A stretch of 64,000 nt of DNA from Granulicella aggregans (GCF_014203275.1 NZ_JACHIP010000001.1:1224512-1288511); one strand, 5' to 3'. Counted from the stretch's first letter, positions 28,349-36,483 are shown. Notes: generated by a model not told the origin, from the sequence alone. Program-made: numbers and translations.

Positions 28349-29448
28349 CCGCGCACCAGCTCTCCGGACGCGTTACGGCTACGTCGCCGCTGCTCCTGCA
28401 TTCTTACCTCTGCCTGTGCTCTGAAGACGATCACGAGAATATCCGCCACGGCCTGATAGAGCGCCGACGGAATCGAGCCGCCAATTTCAACCGTCTTATA
28501 CAACGCCTGCGCGAGCGGTTTGTTCTCCAGAAGAAGAACGCCGTTCTCCGCGCCAATTGCTTTGATCTCCTGCGCCAGGAGATTCATTCCCTTCGTGACG
28601 ACGATCGGTGCGGGCATGTCCGGCGTGTAGCGCAATGCGACCGCATAGTGGGTCGGATTCGTCACAATCACGGTCGCTGTAGCCGCCAGTTCCAGCGCCT
28701 GCTTCTTCCGCATTCGCCGCTGCATCCGGCGGATTCTGCCCTTGCTGACCGGGTTTCCTTCGCTCGACTTATGTTCTTCCTTGATCTCTTCGCGACTCAT
28801 CTTCAGATCGCCTTCCATCTTCTGCCAGGTCAACAGGTAGTCGACACCAGACCATGCGATCAGGACCAGGCTCGCCTTCCATCCCACCTCGTACATCATG
28901 CTGCCGATCGTAGACGCAAGCATCTTCAAGCCAAACGAAGAGGCGCGAATCATCAGTCCCCAGTGCGAGGACATGCAGCTCTCCGCGATCCATGCGATCG
29001 CTCCAAACGGCAACAGCGACTTCAACAGATTGTTGAGGCCTGCTACCGAAAAGATCTGGCCCAACTTCGACGCAGGGTTGAACCGCTCAAACTTCAGCAT
29101 CAACGCCTCGGGTGCGATGCTGATCCCCCCTTGCGCTACGCCCGCCGCAACCGAAAGCAGCATCGCCGTCAACAGCACCGGCACGATCCAGCGAAACACC
29201 TCAACCGCGCTCCAGAAGAAGATCGGACCTCCGCTCTGGAAGTCGCCGGTCGCGGCGGAGTCGAGCACGTTCCTATAGAAGGTCGTCCAGTGGGTCACCG
29301 CCCCACGGCACATCATGGCCAGCGCAGCGACAGCCCCAACCAGAGCAAGCACACTGGGCAGCTCCTTCGAACGCGCGACCTGGCCCTGTTCGCGGGCCTT
29401 CTCACGGCGTTTGGGTGTAGCTTGCTCTGTTTTATTCGACTCAGGCAT
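28345..29448 (-). CDS. flhB: Flagellar export switch protein FlhB
   Basis: FlhB switches export from rod/hook to filament substrates. The 367-residue protein has four transmembrane helices, the N-terminal TEQATPKRREKAREQGQVARSKEL, the loop FNPASKLGQIFSVAGLNNLLKSLLPF, and the autocleavage motif NPTH in VIVTNPTHYAVALRYTPDMPAPIVVTKGMNLLAQEIKAIG. These are diagnostic, and NPTH indicates normal self-cleavage. It lies between fliR and flhA, the order seen in most phyla. Confidence 0.99.
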   Translation of the reverse strand: MPESNKTEQATPKRREKAREQGQVARSKELPSVLALVGAVAALAMMCRGAVTHWTTFYRNVLDSAATGDFQSGGPIFFWSAVEVFRWIVPVLLTAMLLSVAAGVAQGGISIAPEALMLKFERFNPASKLGQIFSVAGLNNLLKSLLPFGAIAWIAESCMSSHWGLMIRASSFGLKMLASTIGSMMYEVGWKASLVLIAWSGVDYLLTWQKMEGDLKMSREEIKEEHKSSEGNPVSKGRIRRMQRRMRKKQALELAATATVIVTNPTHYAVALRYTPDMPAPIVVTKGMNLLAQEIKAIGAENGVLLLENKPLAQALYKTVEIGGSIPSALYQAVADILVIVFRAQAEVRMQEQRRRSRNASGELVRG

Positions 29449-29483
29449 GTGTCGGCGCTTGTCCTATATTTGCGGCGTGTGCG

Positions 29484-30254
29484 TTACTTTGCGAGGTGAA
29501 GGACTCGGTCGGCATAGCCTAGCGAGTCGAGGAAAAGGTTGCGAAACATCTCCGGCCAATACTTGAGCGAGATGAAAAGAATGGATAGGCCAAGCAAACT
29601 CTTCACAGCCGGACCAAGCAGCATAAGCGGAAGCTGGGGCGATGCCTTGCCCAGCAGGCCAAGCACAATGTCCGTCAAAAGCGTGGCCGATAAAACCGGT
29701 GCCGCAATCTGCACGCCGGTCGAAAGAATGGCTGTGCCCGCTCCGACAAGTGCCATCACCAGCGGCTCATTGAGCTTTGCCCCACCCGGTGGAAGATAGG
29801 TGAAGCTGTTCCCTATCGCCCGCAGCAGCCACAGGTGAACGTCCAGCCTGAGGAAGATCAGCATTGCGATGGAGCTATGAAACATCGCAACCACCGTCGT
29901 ATCCACCTGCGTGTTGGGGTCGAGAATGTTGATCAGCGAGTAGCCCATCTGAATGCTCAGAACCTGTCCGGCCATCTGCACCGCTTCGAATACAACCTGG
30001 GTCGCAATTCCCAGTGCGACTCCTACAAGCAGTTCGCGAAACACCAGCATCGGCCACTCGGTCATTGGCAATGCGGGCCAGCTGCGCGAGACCATCGGAT
30101 ATATCAGCAGCGTAAGCGCAAGCACCAGGGCGGCCTTGATCCGTGCCGGAATCACCGTGCTCCCAAGAAACGGAGCAAACAGAAACAGCCCCGAGAGCCT
30201 TACGCTGATGGCCAGCATCGCCTGCATCACGTCCAGGAAAGGTATCTGAATCAC
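29484..30254 (-). CDS. fliR: Flagellar export apparatus protein FliR
   Basis: This 256-residue polytopic membrane protein is a component of the FliPQR export core. It contains six hydrophobic helices and conserved segments such as RLSGLFLFAPFLGSTVIPARIKAALVLALTLLIYP, FRELLVGVALGIATQVVFEAVQMAGQVLSIQMGYSLINILDPNTQ, and the end SILFISLKYWPEMFRNLF. I chose the GTG at 30252-30254, which overlaps the fliQ stop as GTGA and has AAGGTG upstream. The longer in-frame start would overlap fliQ by 64 bases. Confidence 0.96.
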   Translation of the reverse strand: MIQIPFLDVMQAMLAISVRLSGLFLFAPFLGSTVIPARIKAALVLALTLLIYPMVSRSWPALPMTEWPMLVFRELLVGVALGIATQVVFEAVQMAGQVLSIQMGYSLINILDPNTQVDTTVVAMFHSSIAMLIFLRLDVHLWLLRAIGNSFTYLPPGGAKLNEPLVMALVGAGTAILSTGVQIAAPVLSATLLTDIVLGLLGKASPQLPLMLLGPAVKSLLGLSILFISLKYWPEMFRNLFLDSLGYADRVLHLAK

Positions 30255-30520
30255 TGGAGCACCTTCGAGAAGTCCGAGAACAGCGACAAGGTGTAGGTGC
30301 TGAGATGACGCCACATCCAGGGCATCAGGACGAAGAGTGCCGTGCCCGTCGCCAGCAACCGGGGCACACTTGAAAGCGTCTGGTCCTGCAGCGAAGTAAG
30401 TACCTGGACGATATTGACGATGAGGCTGACCGCGATCGCGACGAGCAGGATCGGCGCCGTGAGGAGCATCACTTCCTCCAGCATCAATCGACCGAGTGTA
30501 ACCACCGCATCTGTGCCCAT
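30251..30520 (-). CDS. fliQ: Flagellar export apparatus protein FliQ
   Basis: This small two-helix membrane protein of the FliPQR core has 89 residues from the ATG at 30518-30520. It reads MGTDAVVTLGRLMLEEVMLLTAPILLVAIAVSLIVNIVQVLTSLQDQTLSSVPRLLATGTALFVLMPWM, with the FliQ hallmark TSLQDQTLSxVPRL. The start overlaps the fliP stop (TAATG). An upstream in-frame ATG lies deep inside fliP and is disregarded. Confidence 0.98.
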   Translation of the reverse strand: MGTDAVVTLGRLMLEEVMLLTAPILLVAIAVSLIVNIVQVLTSLQDQTLSSVPRLLATGTALFVLMPWMWRHLSTYTLSLFSDFSKVLQ

Positions 30521-31251
30521 TACTGAAAGCTCCTCATCAGTGATCCGATCAACAAGTGCCATCCATCGACCATCAGGAAGAGCAGCAGCTTCAGCGGCGT
30601 CGAGATAACGACTGGCGGCAACTGCATCATGCCGACCGAGGTCGTGATCGATGCCACCACCATGTCCACCACCAGGAATGGAAGGAAGAGCACGGTGCCA
30701 ATCTGGAAGCCCGACTTCAGCTCCGACAAAATGTACGAAGGCAGGATCACGCGAAACGAAAGGTCTTCAACCTTATGCGGCCGCGGTTCCTTCGCCAACT
30801 CGAGGAACAGGTTCACGTCCTTCTCTCGGACATAATGAGACATGAACATTCGCAGCGGAGTTCCTGCCCGCTGTAGCGCATCGAGAGGTGTAATCTTTCC
30901 ATCCTGCAGCGGGACCACGGCCGTGTCGTACACGGTCTGTCCAACCGGCTGCATCAGGAAGAAGGTCATGATCATCGAAAGCCCGATCAGCGTCTGGTTC
31001 GACGGAGTCGTCTGCAGCCCCAGCGCCTGCCGCAGAAAGTGAAACACAATCAGCAGCCGCGCAAACGGTGTCACGCACAACAGCAACGAAGGAATCAGCG
31101 TGAGGAACGTCATCAGGACGACGATCGTCCATGGTGCCGACGTACCACCCAGCCCGTTGATCTGCAGACCTCCCGGACCTGCCGCTACTCCCGCTCCAGC
31201 GCCGCCCCCGTGCGCTACGAACATTCCAAGGCTCATCAAAGCGCCGTTCAC
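30520..31251 (-). CDS. fliP: Flagellar export apparatus protein FliP
   Basis: This core membrane protein of the export gate has 243 residues. It has an N-terminal hydrophobic/signal region, then WTIVVLMTFLTLIPSLLLCVTPFARLLIVFHFLRQALGLQTTPSNQTLIGLSMIMTFFLMQPV, LPSYILSELKSGFQIGTVLFLPFLVVDMVVASITTSVGMMQLPPVVISTPLKLLLFLMVDGWHLL, all strongly conserved in FliP. The gene probably starts at a GTG overlapping the fliO stop (GTGA). An ATG five codons later is the alternative. Confidence 0.98.
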   Translation of the reverse strand: MNGALMSLGMFVAHGGGAGAGVAAGPGGLQINGLGGTSAPWTIVVLMTFLTLIPSLLLCVTPFARLLIVFHFLRQALGLQTTPSNQTLIGLSMIMTFFLMQPVGQTVYDTAVVPLQDGKITPLDALQRAGTPLRMFMSHYVREKDVNLFLELAKEPRPHKVEDLSFRVILPSYILSELKSGFQIGTVLFLPFLVVDMVVASITTSVGMMQLPPVVISTPLKLLLFLMVDGWHLLIGSLMRSFQ

Positions 31252-31625
31252 TGCGACCTCTCATCTCTGCTGTTGTTCGGTGTTGCGTCATCCAGCTTCG
31301 TAAGCAGTTGAACGCCACCCGCTGAACTGCCGATAAGGTACTGCGAGCCATCGACCGTCACAATGGACAGAGTCCGCTTCTCGCCTAGCGAGATCGTTTC
31401 GGCAACACGAAGCCTCTTTGCTGAGATCTGTTGGCTGCGTTTGCGCTCAACCCAGCGCCAACCGGCCTGCAGCTTTTCCAAAACCATCTGCAGCGTAACC
31501 ACCGCCGGAGTTGCAGGACGGCGCGCCTCGCTCGATGGCAAACCCGCTGCCACCTCTGTGATTCGAAGAACACTTGCCCAGCTCTGCTGGGTCTCCGCCG
31601 TTGCGGCGGAATTCAAACGCGTCAT
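31248..31625 (-). CDS. fliO: FliO-like flagellar export assembly protein
   Basis: The C-terminal part (KRLRVAETISLGEKRTLSIVTVDGSQYLIGSSAGGVQLLTKLD) matches the FliO cytoplasmic domain, and the gene lies between fliN and fliP where fliO is expected. I chose the ATG at 31623-31625, which overlaps the fliN stop as ATGA; the protein is then 125 residues. FliO normally has one transmembrane helix before this domain. The segment before it here (LQMVLEKLQAGWRWVERKRSQ) is only weakly hydrophobic, so membrane anchoring is uncertain. Confidence 0.82.
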   Translation of the reverse strand: MTRLNSAATAETQQSWASVLRITEVAAGLPSSEARRPATPAVVTLQMVLEKLQAGWRWVERKRSQQISAKRLRVAETISLGEKRTLSIVTVDGSQYLIGSSAGGVQLLTKLDDATPNNSRDERSQ

Positions 31626-31930
31626 ACCAGGTCCGTAATGCGTGCGGCAAGACGTTCGCCCACGACTTCGAATTCGGTCCATGCCATCAGGACACCATTG
31701 ACGTTGAGTGGAAGGTCCGTGCTTTGGTGGCAAGCCGTATGCACGAGAGAGCCTGGCCGGAGCTTCAGCAGAAAGCCCACGGTGAAGTCCACGACAGGTA
31801 CCTCCAGCCCAAGCGTGCAGGGCAGCCAGGGCAGAAGATCCTCCGCGCTGCCAGGTTTTACTGGCGTAGCCGTATGAGCGGGGCTCGGTGTCTCGTGTTG
31901 GATCGCTGGAATTGATGCCACAGTGGCCAC
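31622..31930 (-). CDS. FliN-type motor switch protein, short form
   Basis: The 102-residue protein consists of a short Pro/Thr-rich N-terminus followed by a compact SpoA (FliN C-terminal) domain: LPCTLGLEVPVVDFTVGFLLKLRPGSLVHTACHQSTDLPLNVNGVLMAWTEFEVVGERLAARITDLV. This is the usual place of fliN before fliO-fliP-fliQ-fliR, while the longer FliN follows fliM at the operon end. Two FliN-type subunits may form heteromeric C-ring units, as with SpoA pairs in type III secretion. It starts at GTG with AAGGGAA upstream. It is the first gene of the large sigma-54-controlled export/switch operon. Confidence 0.88.
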   Translation of the reverse strand: MATVASIPAIQHETPSPAHTATPVKPGSAEDLLPWLPCTLGLEVPVVDFTVGFLLKLRPGSLVHTACHQSTDLPLNVNGVLMAWTEFEVVGERLAARITDLV

Positions 31931-32222
31931 GAAGTTCCCTTCATGTCATCGCCCCGATTGCGGGAACGACAACCGATTCTTCCTGCGATCGAAGAACATT
32001 TCCGGCGCTAGTGTTACGCGCTTTCAAATCTTCGAGGGACAAGAAGTTATCCGGGATAGTGCAACTCCGCTGCCAAAAGGAATCGGTGTCCCACACAAGT
32101 GTTATGTAGACTGCGGGATGGCTGCCGACCCGGTGAATTTGGGCGGAAATCGGGAGACTGGTCGACGCTTCAAGTGCCCACTGAAGTCCAGGCGGCACGA
32201 GCATCTCGCTCCGGGTGAGGCC
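31931..32222. other. fliN-flgE intergenic region with promoter, no gene
   Basis: This stretch holds the sigma-54-type promoter for the fliN-to-fliN operon at 32060-32077 and a predicted leader of about 119 bases. No reading frame here looks like a protein. No copy of the TAGGCA-type palindrome was found. Confidence 0.6.
32060..32077 (-). promoter_or_regulatory. Sigma-54-type promoter for the export/switch operon
   Basis: The minus strand reads TTTGGCAGCGGAGTTGCA, a full match to TTTGGC-N7-TTGCA. The predicted start is near 32049, 119 bases before the first fliN. The unit it would drive is fliN(short)-fliO-P-Q-R-flhB-flhA-fliA-fliM-fliN(long). Confidence 0.82.
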
Positions 32223-32260
32223 GGCAGAGCCTCCCTGTGGAAGAACAGGGAGACTCTGCC
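32223..32260 (-). terminator. Hairpin after flgE
   Basis: Arms GGCAGAG-C-CTCCCTGT and ACAGGGAG-A-CTCTGCC form a 15-bp stem with one mismatch and a 6-base loop, 38 bases after the flgE stop. No U-run follows on the minus strand, so termination may be partial, or the hairpin may protect the mRNA end. Confidence 0.6.
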
Positions 32261-32297
32261 TCTCATCTATTACTCATAAAGCGCCAGACAGATTCAA

Positions 32298-33563
32298 TTA
32301 GCCAGTGATCATCTGAATCGTGGCCTGGGAGATCTGCTGGAAGGTGGTAACGGCCTTGGCATTGGCCGAATACGCCTGCTGTGCCTCGATCATCTTGGAA
32401 AACTCGGTCGCCACATCGACGTTCGAGCTCTCCACCGAACCGCCGGTGATGGTACCGCGTCCACCGGTCTCGGCCGTTCCGATAGCAGCGGCTCCTGAAC
32501 CCACGGTTGCCTGGTAGTCGTTGCTGCCGGTGCGCAGCAGGCCCTGGTTGTTGGCAAAGCTCGCTACCGCCACTTGGCCGATCGCGCTCGATTGAGAGTT
32601 CGAGAAGATCCCTTCGATCGTGCCATCGGCAAGCACCGAGATGCTGCTCAGGGTGCCGCTCGCCTGGCCATTCTGAATCGGCGAATTGAAGGAGTTCGCG
32701 AGGCTGGTCTGCGTGATGCTTCCGGCCCCAGACGAATTCGTCAGGTTCCAGCTCAGGGTCGATCCCGAAGCACCATCCACGTAGGACGGAATGCTGATCG
32801 ATACAGAACCGGGAGGCGAGGTGACGACGCCCGCCGAGTCGGTCGTCGAAGTCAGGTTGCCTGAAGAGTCGAAGGTCAGGGATCCGCTCGAAACCGTCGT
32901 CGAAGCCGCGCCCGTGTCCGCCTTCGGTACGTCTACGGTATAGCTCCAGGTGTTTGCCGCCGTCTTGGTGTAGTTCACCGTCAGCACGTGAGAGGTTCCG
33001 AGCGAGTCGTAGATCGATGTCGGGCTCGAATACGTCGAACCAACCGCTGCGCCAGAGCTGAGATTGCCCGCGAGCTGGAACGAGGTCGTCGCAATGGCCG
33101 GGGTCGTCGTGCCCAGACCGACCTTGAGCGGCTGCAGCACTCCGGAGGTTGCGTTGGTGCCATTGGCCGAAACGTAGCCCATGACCAGCTCGCCGTTCGG
33201 AGTCGTCAGGTAGCCCGCTGCGTTGGTGGTGAAGTCACCGGCGCGCGTGTACTTGATCGTGCCGTCCGTGCTCTTGACCACGAAGAGACCGTTACCGGTC
33301 AGTGCCATGTTCGTATCGATGCCGGTTGCGCTGGTCGCGCCATCGGTGAAGTTGGAGTAGGTCTGCGCCGGAAGAACGCCGAGACCGGTCTGGATCGGAT
33401 CGTTGGTCGCGTTCACAACGCTGCTCTGCGCGAACAGGTCGCTGAACGAGGTTGTCTGGTCCTTGAAACCGACCGTGTCGAGGTTAGCAAGATTGTTGGA
33501 GACCGAAGAGAGCTGGTCCTGGCTGGCGATAAGACCCGAGAGAGGAACACCGAAGAATGACAT
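32298..33563 (-). CDS. flgE: Flagellar hook protein FlgE
   Basis: This is the hook subunit, 421 residues. The N-terminus (MSFFGVPLSGLIASQDQLSSVSNNLANLDTVGFKDQTTSFSDLFAQS) and C-terminus (GTITGGSVESSNVDVATEFSKMIEAQQAYSANAKAVTTFQQISQATIQMI) form the flg_bbr ends. The middle has the FlgE pattern DTNMALTGNGLFVVKSTDGTIKYTRAGDFTTNAAGYLTTPNGELVMGY and a D2-like Ser/Thr-rich domain with TSIYDSLGTSHVLTVNYTKTAANTWSYTV. It is the last gene of the fliK-flgD-flgE unit, starting two bases after flgD. Confidence 0.98.
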   Translation of the reverse strand: MSFFGVPLSGLIASQDQLSSVSNNLANLDTVGFKDQTTSFSDLFAQSSVVNATNDPIQTGLGVLPAQTYSNFTDGATSATGIDTNMALTGNGLFVVKSTDGTIKYTRAGDFTTNAAGYLTTPNGELVMGYVSANGTNATSGVLQPLKVGLGTTTPAIATTSFQLAGNLSSGAAVGSTYSSPTSIYDSLGTSHVLTVNYTKTAANTWSYTVDVPKADTGAASTTVSSGSLTFDSSGNLTSTTDSAGVVTSPPGSVSISIPSYVDGASGSTLSWNLTNSSGAGSITQTSLANSFNSPIQNGQASGTLSSISVLADGTIEGIFSNSQSSAIGQVAVASFANNQGLLRTGSNDYQATVGSGAAAIGTAETGGRGTITGGSVESSNVDVATEFSKMIEAQQAYSANAKAVTTFQQISQATIQMITG

Positions 33564-33565
33564 AG

Positions 33566-34072
33566 TTATTTAGCTCCGTTTGCAAAGTTGAGGGTTGAGA
33601 GATTCAAAGCCTTGGTGGGATCGAGCGCATCCTGGGTCGCGTTCTGGATAGCGTTAGTGTTTTGCGTGGAGTTCAGAAGCGCGGTCCGTGCTGCAACCTG
33701 CGCTGCGGAGCTGTCACTGCCAATGGCGCCGACAGTGCCCTTCACAGGCGTGACTGGCGTGGTGGTGCTCGACTTCGTCGTCGCTGTCGAGAGTGTCTGG
33801 TTGATGCTGATGAGCTGGTCAAGCGAGTTCAGAGAAATCATCTGTCCTACCATCGCCGTCGAATCCACGGGCGCGGTCGGATCCTGGTTCTGTAGCTCTT
33901 TGATCAGCAGGTTGAGAAACGTTGAACTCGTGGTCGAGCCGCCCAGACTCGCGCTTGAACTCGTGGACGATGTTGCGGAACTGGTGGCCTGGGCCTTGGC
34001 CGATGCCGTGTTCTTGGTTGTCTGAGCGTTTGGTAAGAGTAGCGACGCTAGGCTGATTGGAGATGTAGACAT
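33566..34072 (-). CDS. flgD: Flagellar hook-capping protein FlgD, short form
   Basis: FlgD caps the growing hook. The conserved core is present at about residues 46-92: STTSSTFLNLLIKELQNQDPTAPVDSTAMVGQMISLNSLDQLISINQTL. The remaining ~75 residues are Ser/Thr/Ala-rich. The Ig-like and tudor-like C-terminal domains of E. coli FlgD (231 residues) are missing; the protein has only 168 residues. It is preceded by fliK and followed by flgE, its client. Confidence 0.92.
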   Translation of the reverse strand: MSTSPISLASLLLPNAQTTKNTASAKAQATSSATSSTSSSASLGGSTTSSTFLNLLIKELQNQDPTAPVDSTAMVGQMISLNSLDQLISINQTLSTATTKSSTTTPVTPVKGTVGAIGSDSSAAQVAARTALLNSTQNTNAIQNATQDALDPTKALNLSTLNFANGAK

Positions 34073-34093
34073 GTTTCCTCCGTGAGAACTGCG

Positions 34094-36310
34094 TTAGATT
34101 CGGATGTCCAGTCGCGACGAAGTCGCGGCCATGGATGTGGATGTGGATGAAGTTGTGAAATTTGAACTTGTCAGGGCACCGATCGAACTCTGAAGCCCGG
34201 TCGCCGGCCTTCCGGTGCTTCCGCCCTGCGAACGGCGATCTCCGCTCGATTGGCTGCTGCTCGAATCGCTTGCGGTGGAGTTGCTGCTGGCTGTATCGCG
34301 AAGCTCGACCCGGGCCTGAAGACCGTAGGCGCTACCAAGCTTCTCTTCAATCGCCGGCAGGTGCATCGCCAGCGCGCTTCCCAGCGCGGAGTGGTCCATC
34401 GATATCTGCGCCGAGAGAGTCTGATGGTTGATCGACGTGTTGATCGAAATATTTCCAAACTCGGCGGAGTTCATGCCAAGCCGCATCTCCGAGCCATGTA
34501 CCGACTGGATCAACTGTGCGCTGTTCAACGCGTGCGCAGCTTGCGTGCTCTCGGCGGACGTCGCCGGAGCAGGTAGAGTGGAACCGGCGGCAACGCTGGA
34601 ATCCTGCGTTGCGGCGAGAGGTGTGGCGGGCGTCGCGGAAGGAACTGCCTGTCCCGCAGTCTGAGCGCTCTGCGCGTTCTGCGCGAGAACCGCGCTCTCT
34701 AGTCCGCCTTTGATGTTGCCGCCAACTTCCTTGGAGACGACCCCGGCTTCAGCACCAGATCCAACCACTCGTGTCGCGACGGTTCCGTTGGCAGCTCCCG
34801 TAGAGGATGAGCTGTCGTCACCCGCGACGACACCACGATTGATCCGCCAGTCGGAGGAAGTGGCCCGGCTCTTGGAGGTGCCTGAGATCTGGTTCGAAGC
34901 ACCTACTGCCCCGCTCTTCGCTACTGGCGCATTGAATGCCGTTGCGCTGGACGGTACCGCAGCTACATCAGCGCTTTGAAAAACAGCTTGCTGCGGAACC
35001 GCCACCGCGATCATCTCGGTCTGCTGTGTCGTAGCCGTCACGGATGCCTCAGCCGGCTGAGGCGTGCTTATCGAACTCGAATCACTCGAGGACGAAGTTG
35101 CAGGCTGCGCGCTGGTAGCAGCTGATGCCGCGTTGACCGTATTGCCGCTCTGAATCGGAGCAGCACTCACCGGCTCGGAGTTGGGCTTGAGCGCTGGAGT
35201 GGCAACTGCTCCAAGTACCGGAAGAGCCGAAGTCACGCTCGAACTGGCTGGCTTCGCGCTCTCGCTGGAACTGCTCTTGGATGCTGCCGCGAAATTGTTC
35301 GTGTTCTGCCTGACCGGAGCATTGGCAGTTGCCGAAGGAGCCACCTGAACTTGCGCAGCAATCGACGAAGCCGCATTCACCTGTGCCGCAATCGAAGAAC
35401 TCGCCTGCGCTGCTATAGGGGTCGAAGACGTTACCTGCGCTTGCACAGAAGCTGAGGGTGTCACGTTCGTCTGCACAGGAACTGCAGAGATCCCATTTGC
35501 CTGGGCGGCCACTCCGGCGGTCTGCTGTTGCGCCTGCGGCAACGTCATAATCTCCCGCACAGCCGAGACATCGGAGCTGACCGGAACGCCAGGCTTTCCG
35601 TTGTTAGCCACTGGAGTAACGGTGCTTGCCGGAGTCGCATCGACTAAGTTGTTCTTCGCTGGACTGGAAACAGCAATCTTCCCGGCCATGGCCTTATCGA
35701 AACCTGCGGTGCTGACAGCCGGGGTAGCAGCCTGCGATTCGCTGTTGGCGGCTGTGGGTGCGGGGGTTGCGTTGATCTGCATCGCGCTGTTGCCCGGCGT
35801 GCTGCTGGCGGTATCTGTTGTTGTGCTTGAGCCTGCGCCCGTCGGCAATGTGACCGGAGCTGTTGGCTTCGTCGCGTCCACCGAAACTACAGTGCCGAAC
35901 GCTGACACCACCTTGGCTGTCGACGACTTCAGGTCGGCGACTGTGCTTGAGGACTCCACATTATCCTTCGCAGAAGAAGCACTCTCCTGCGGAACTACAA
36001 CCTGCGGAATTACCGGGACCTGTACTACTACGCCTACCGGGACACTCTCATGTACTGCAGGCGAGGTCGGTGAAACATCGGTGCTACTGGATGAAGCATT
36101 CTTCTTTCCGCTCTCCGGGCTCGATGTCTTCTTCGTCTCGACATTCTGTGCCTTTGCGAGTCTTGCGTCTCCGTTATTTGTGGCAGCTGCTACCGTGGCT
36201 CCAATTACGGCAGAGAAGCTGCTCTGGAGATTGCCCTTGCTGACGTCAGCAGCACTCTGCTTGCCGGTCGTGTCGGGCACTGCGTTCATCAATTGGCTAA
36301 GTATCTTCAC
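34094..36310 (-). CDS. fliK: Flagellar hook-length control protein FliK
   Basis: The 738-residue protein has a long, probably unstructured Ser/Ala/Thr/Val-rich N-terminal part (about 560 residues). A C-terminal substrate-switch domain follows with the Flg_hook pattern MRLGMNSAEFGNISINTSINHQTLSAQISMDHSALGSALAMHLPAIEEKLGSAYGLQARVELR. Position before flgD-flgE is typical. E. coli FliK has 375 residues, so the ruler part is much longer here. The predicted sigma-54 start is only two bases before the GTG at 36310. Either the mRNA is nearly leaderless or translation begins at the internal ATG at 36289. Confidence 0.9.
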   Translation of the reverse strand: MKILSQLMNAVPDTTGKQSAADVSKGNLQSSFSAVIGATVAAATNNGDARLAKAQNVETKKTSSPESGKKNASSSSTDVSPTSPAVHESVPVGVVVQVPVIPQVVVPQESASSAKDNVESSSTVADLKSSTAKVVSAFGTVVSVDATKPTAPVTLPTGAGSSTTTDTASSTPGNSAMQINATPAPTAANSESQAATPAVSTAGFDKAMAGKIAVSSPAKNNLVDATPASTVTPVANNGKPGVPVSSDVSAVREIMTLPQAQQQTAGVAAQANGISAVPVQTNVTPSASVQAQVTSSTPIAAQASSSIAAQVNAASSIAAQVQVAPSATANAPVRQNTNNFAAASKSSSSESAKPASSSVTSALPVLGAVATPALKPNSEPVSAAPIQSGNTVNAASAATSAQPATSSSSDSSSISTPQPAEASVTATTQQTEMIAVAVPQQAVFQSADVAAVPSSATAFNAPVAKSGAVGASNQISGTSKSRATSSDWRINRGVVAGDDSSSSTGAANGTVATRVVGSGAEAGVVSKEVGGNIKGGLESAVLAQNAQSAQTAGQAVPSATPATPLAATQDSSVAAGSTLPAPATSAESTQAAHALNSAQLIQSVHGSEMRLGMNSAEFGNISINTSINHQTLSAQISMDHSALGSALAMHLPAIEEKLGSAYGLQARVELRDTASSNSTASDSSSSQSSGDRRSQGGSTGRPATGLQSSIGALTSSNFTTSSTSTSMAATSSRLDIRI

Positions 36311-36322
36311 GCTTATTGTTAT

Positions 36323-36340
36323 TGCAACGCTATGGCCAAA
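36323..36340 (-). promoter_or_regulatory. Sigma-54-type promoter for fliK-flgD-flgE
   Basis: The minus strand reads TTTGGCCATAGCGTTGCA, a full match to TTTGGC-N7-TTGCA. The predicted start is near 36312. Two palindromic candidate activator sites lie about 130 and 163 bases upstream of it. Confidence 0.82.
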
Positions 36341-36434
36341 CTTGGGATCTCTTAAGTGACTTACCTAAGTGCCCTATTTACTGGCTATTTGCGATTTATC
36401 TCGCTTCTCCTACTGCACTTCCTTTTCAGACATC

Positions 36435-36450
36435 TAGGCAACCGTGCCTA
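36435..36450. promoter_or_regulatory. Candidate upstream activator site 1 (TAGGCA-N4-TGCCTA)
   Basis: TAGGCAACCGTGCCTA is a perfect 6-bp inverted repeat with a 4-base spacer in the fliK-fliJ gap. Its centre is about 33 bases (three helical turns) from a second copy. It is placed like an enhancer for the fliK sigma-54 promoter. Confidence 0.6.
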
Positions 36451-36466
36451 TTTTGCCGAGTCCTAC

Positions 36467-36483
36467 TAGGCAAACCATGCCTA
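36467..36483. promoter_or_regulatory. Candidate upstream activator site 2 (TAGGCA-N5-TGCCTA)
   Basis: TAGGCAAACCATGCCTA is a second perfect 6-bp inverted repeat with a 5-base spacer. Its last three bases overlap the fliJ stop codon. It faces the same side of the helix as site 1, as expected for cooperative binding of an enhancer-binding protein. Confidence 0.6.

Noticed and set aside
27104..29499. Long plus-strand frames opposite flhA and flhB
   Set aside because: Composition is Arg/His/Gln-rich without any domain. The minus-strand proteins are classic FlhA and FlhB.
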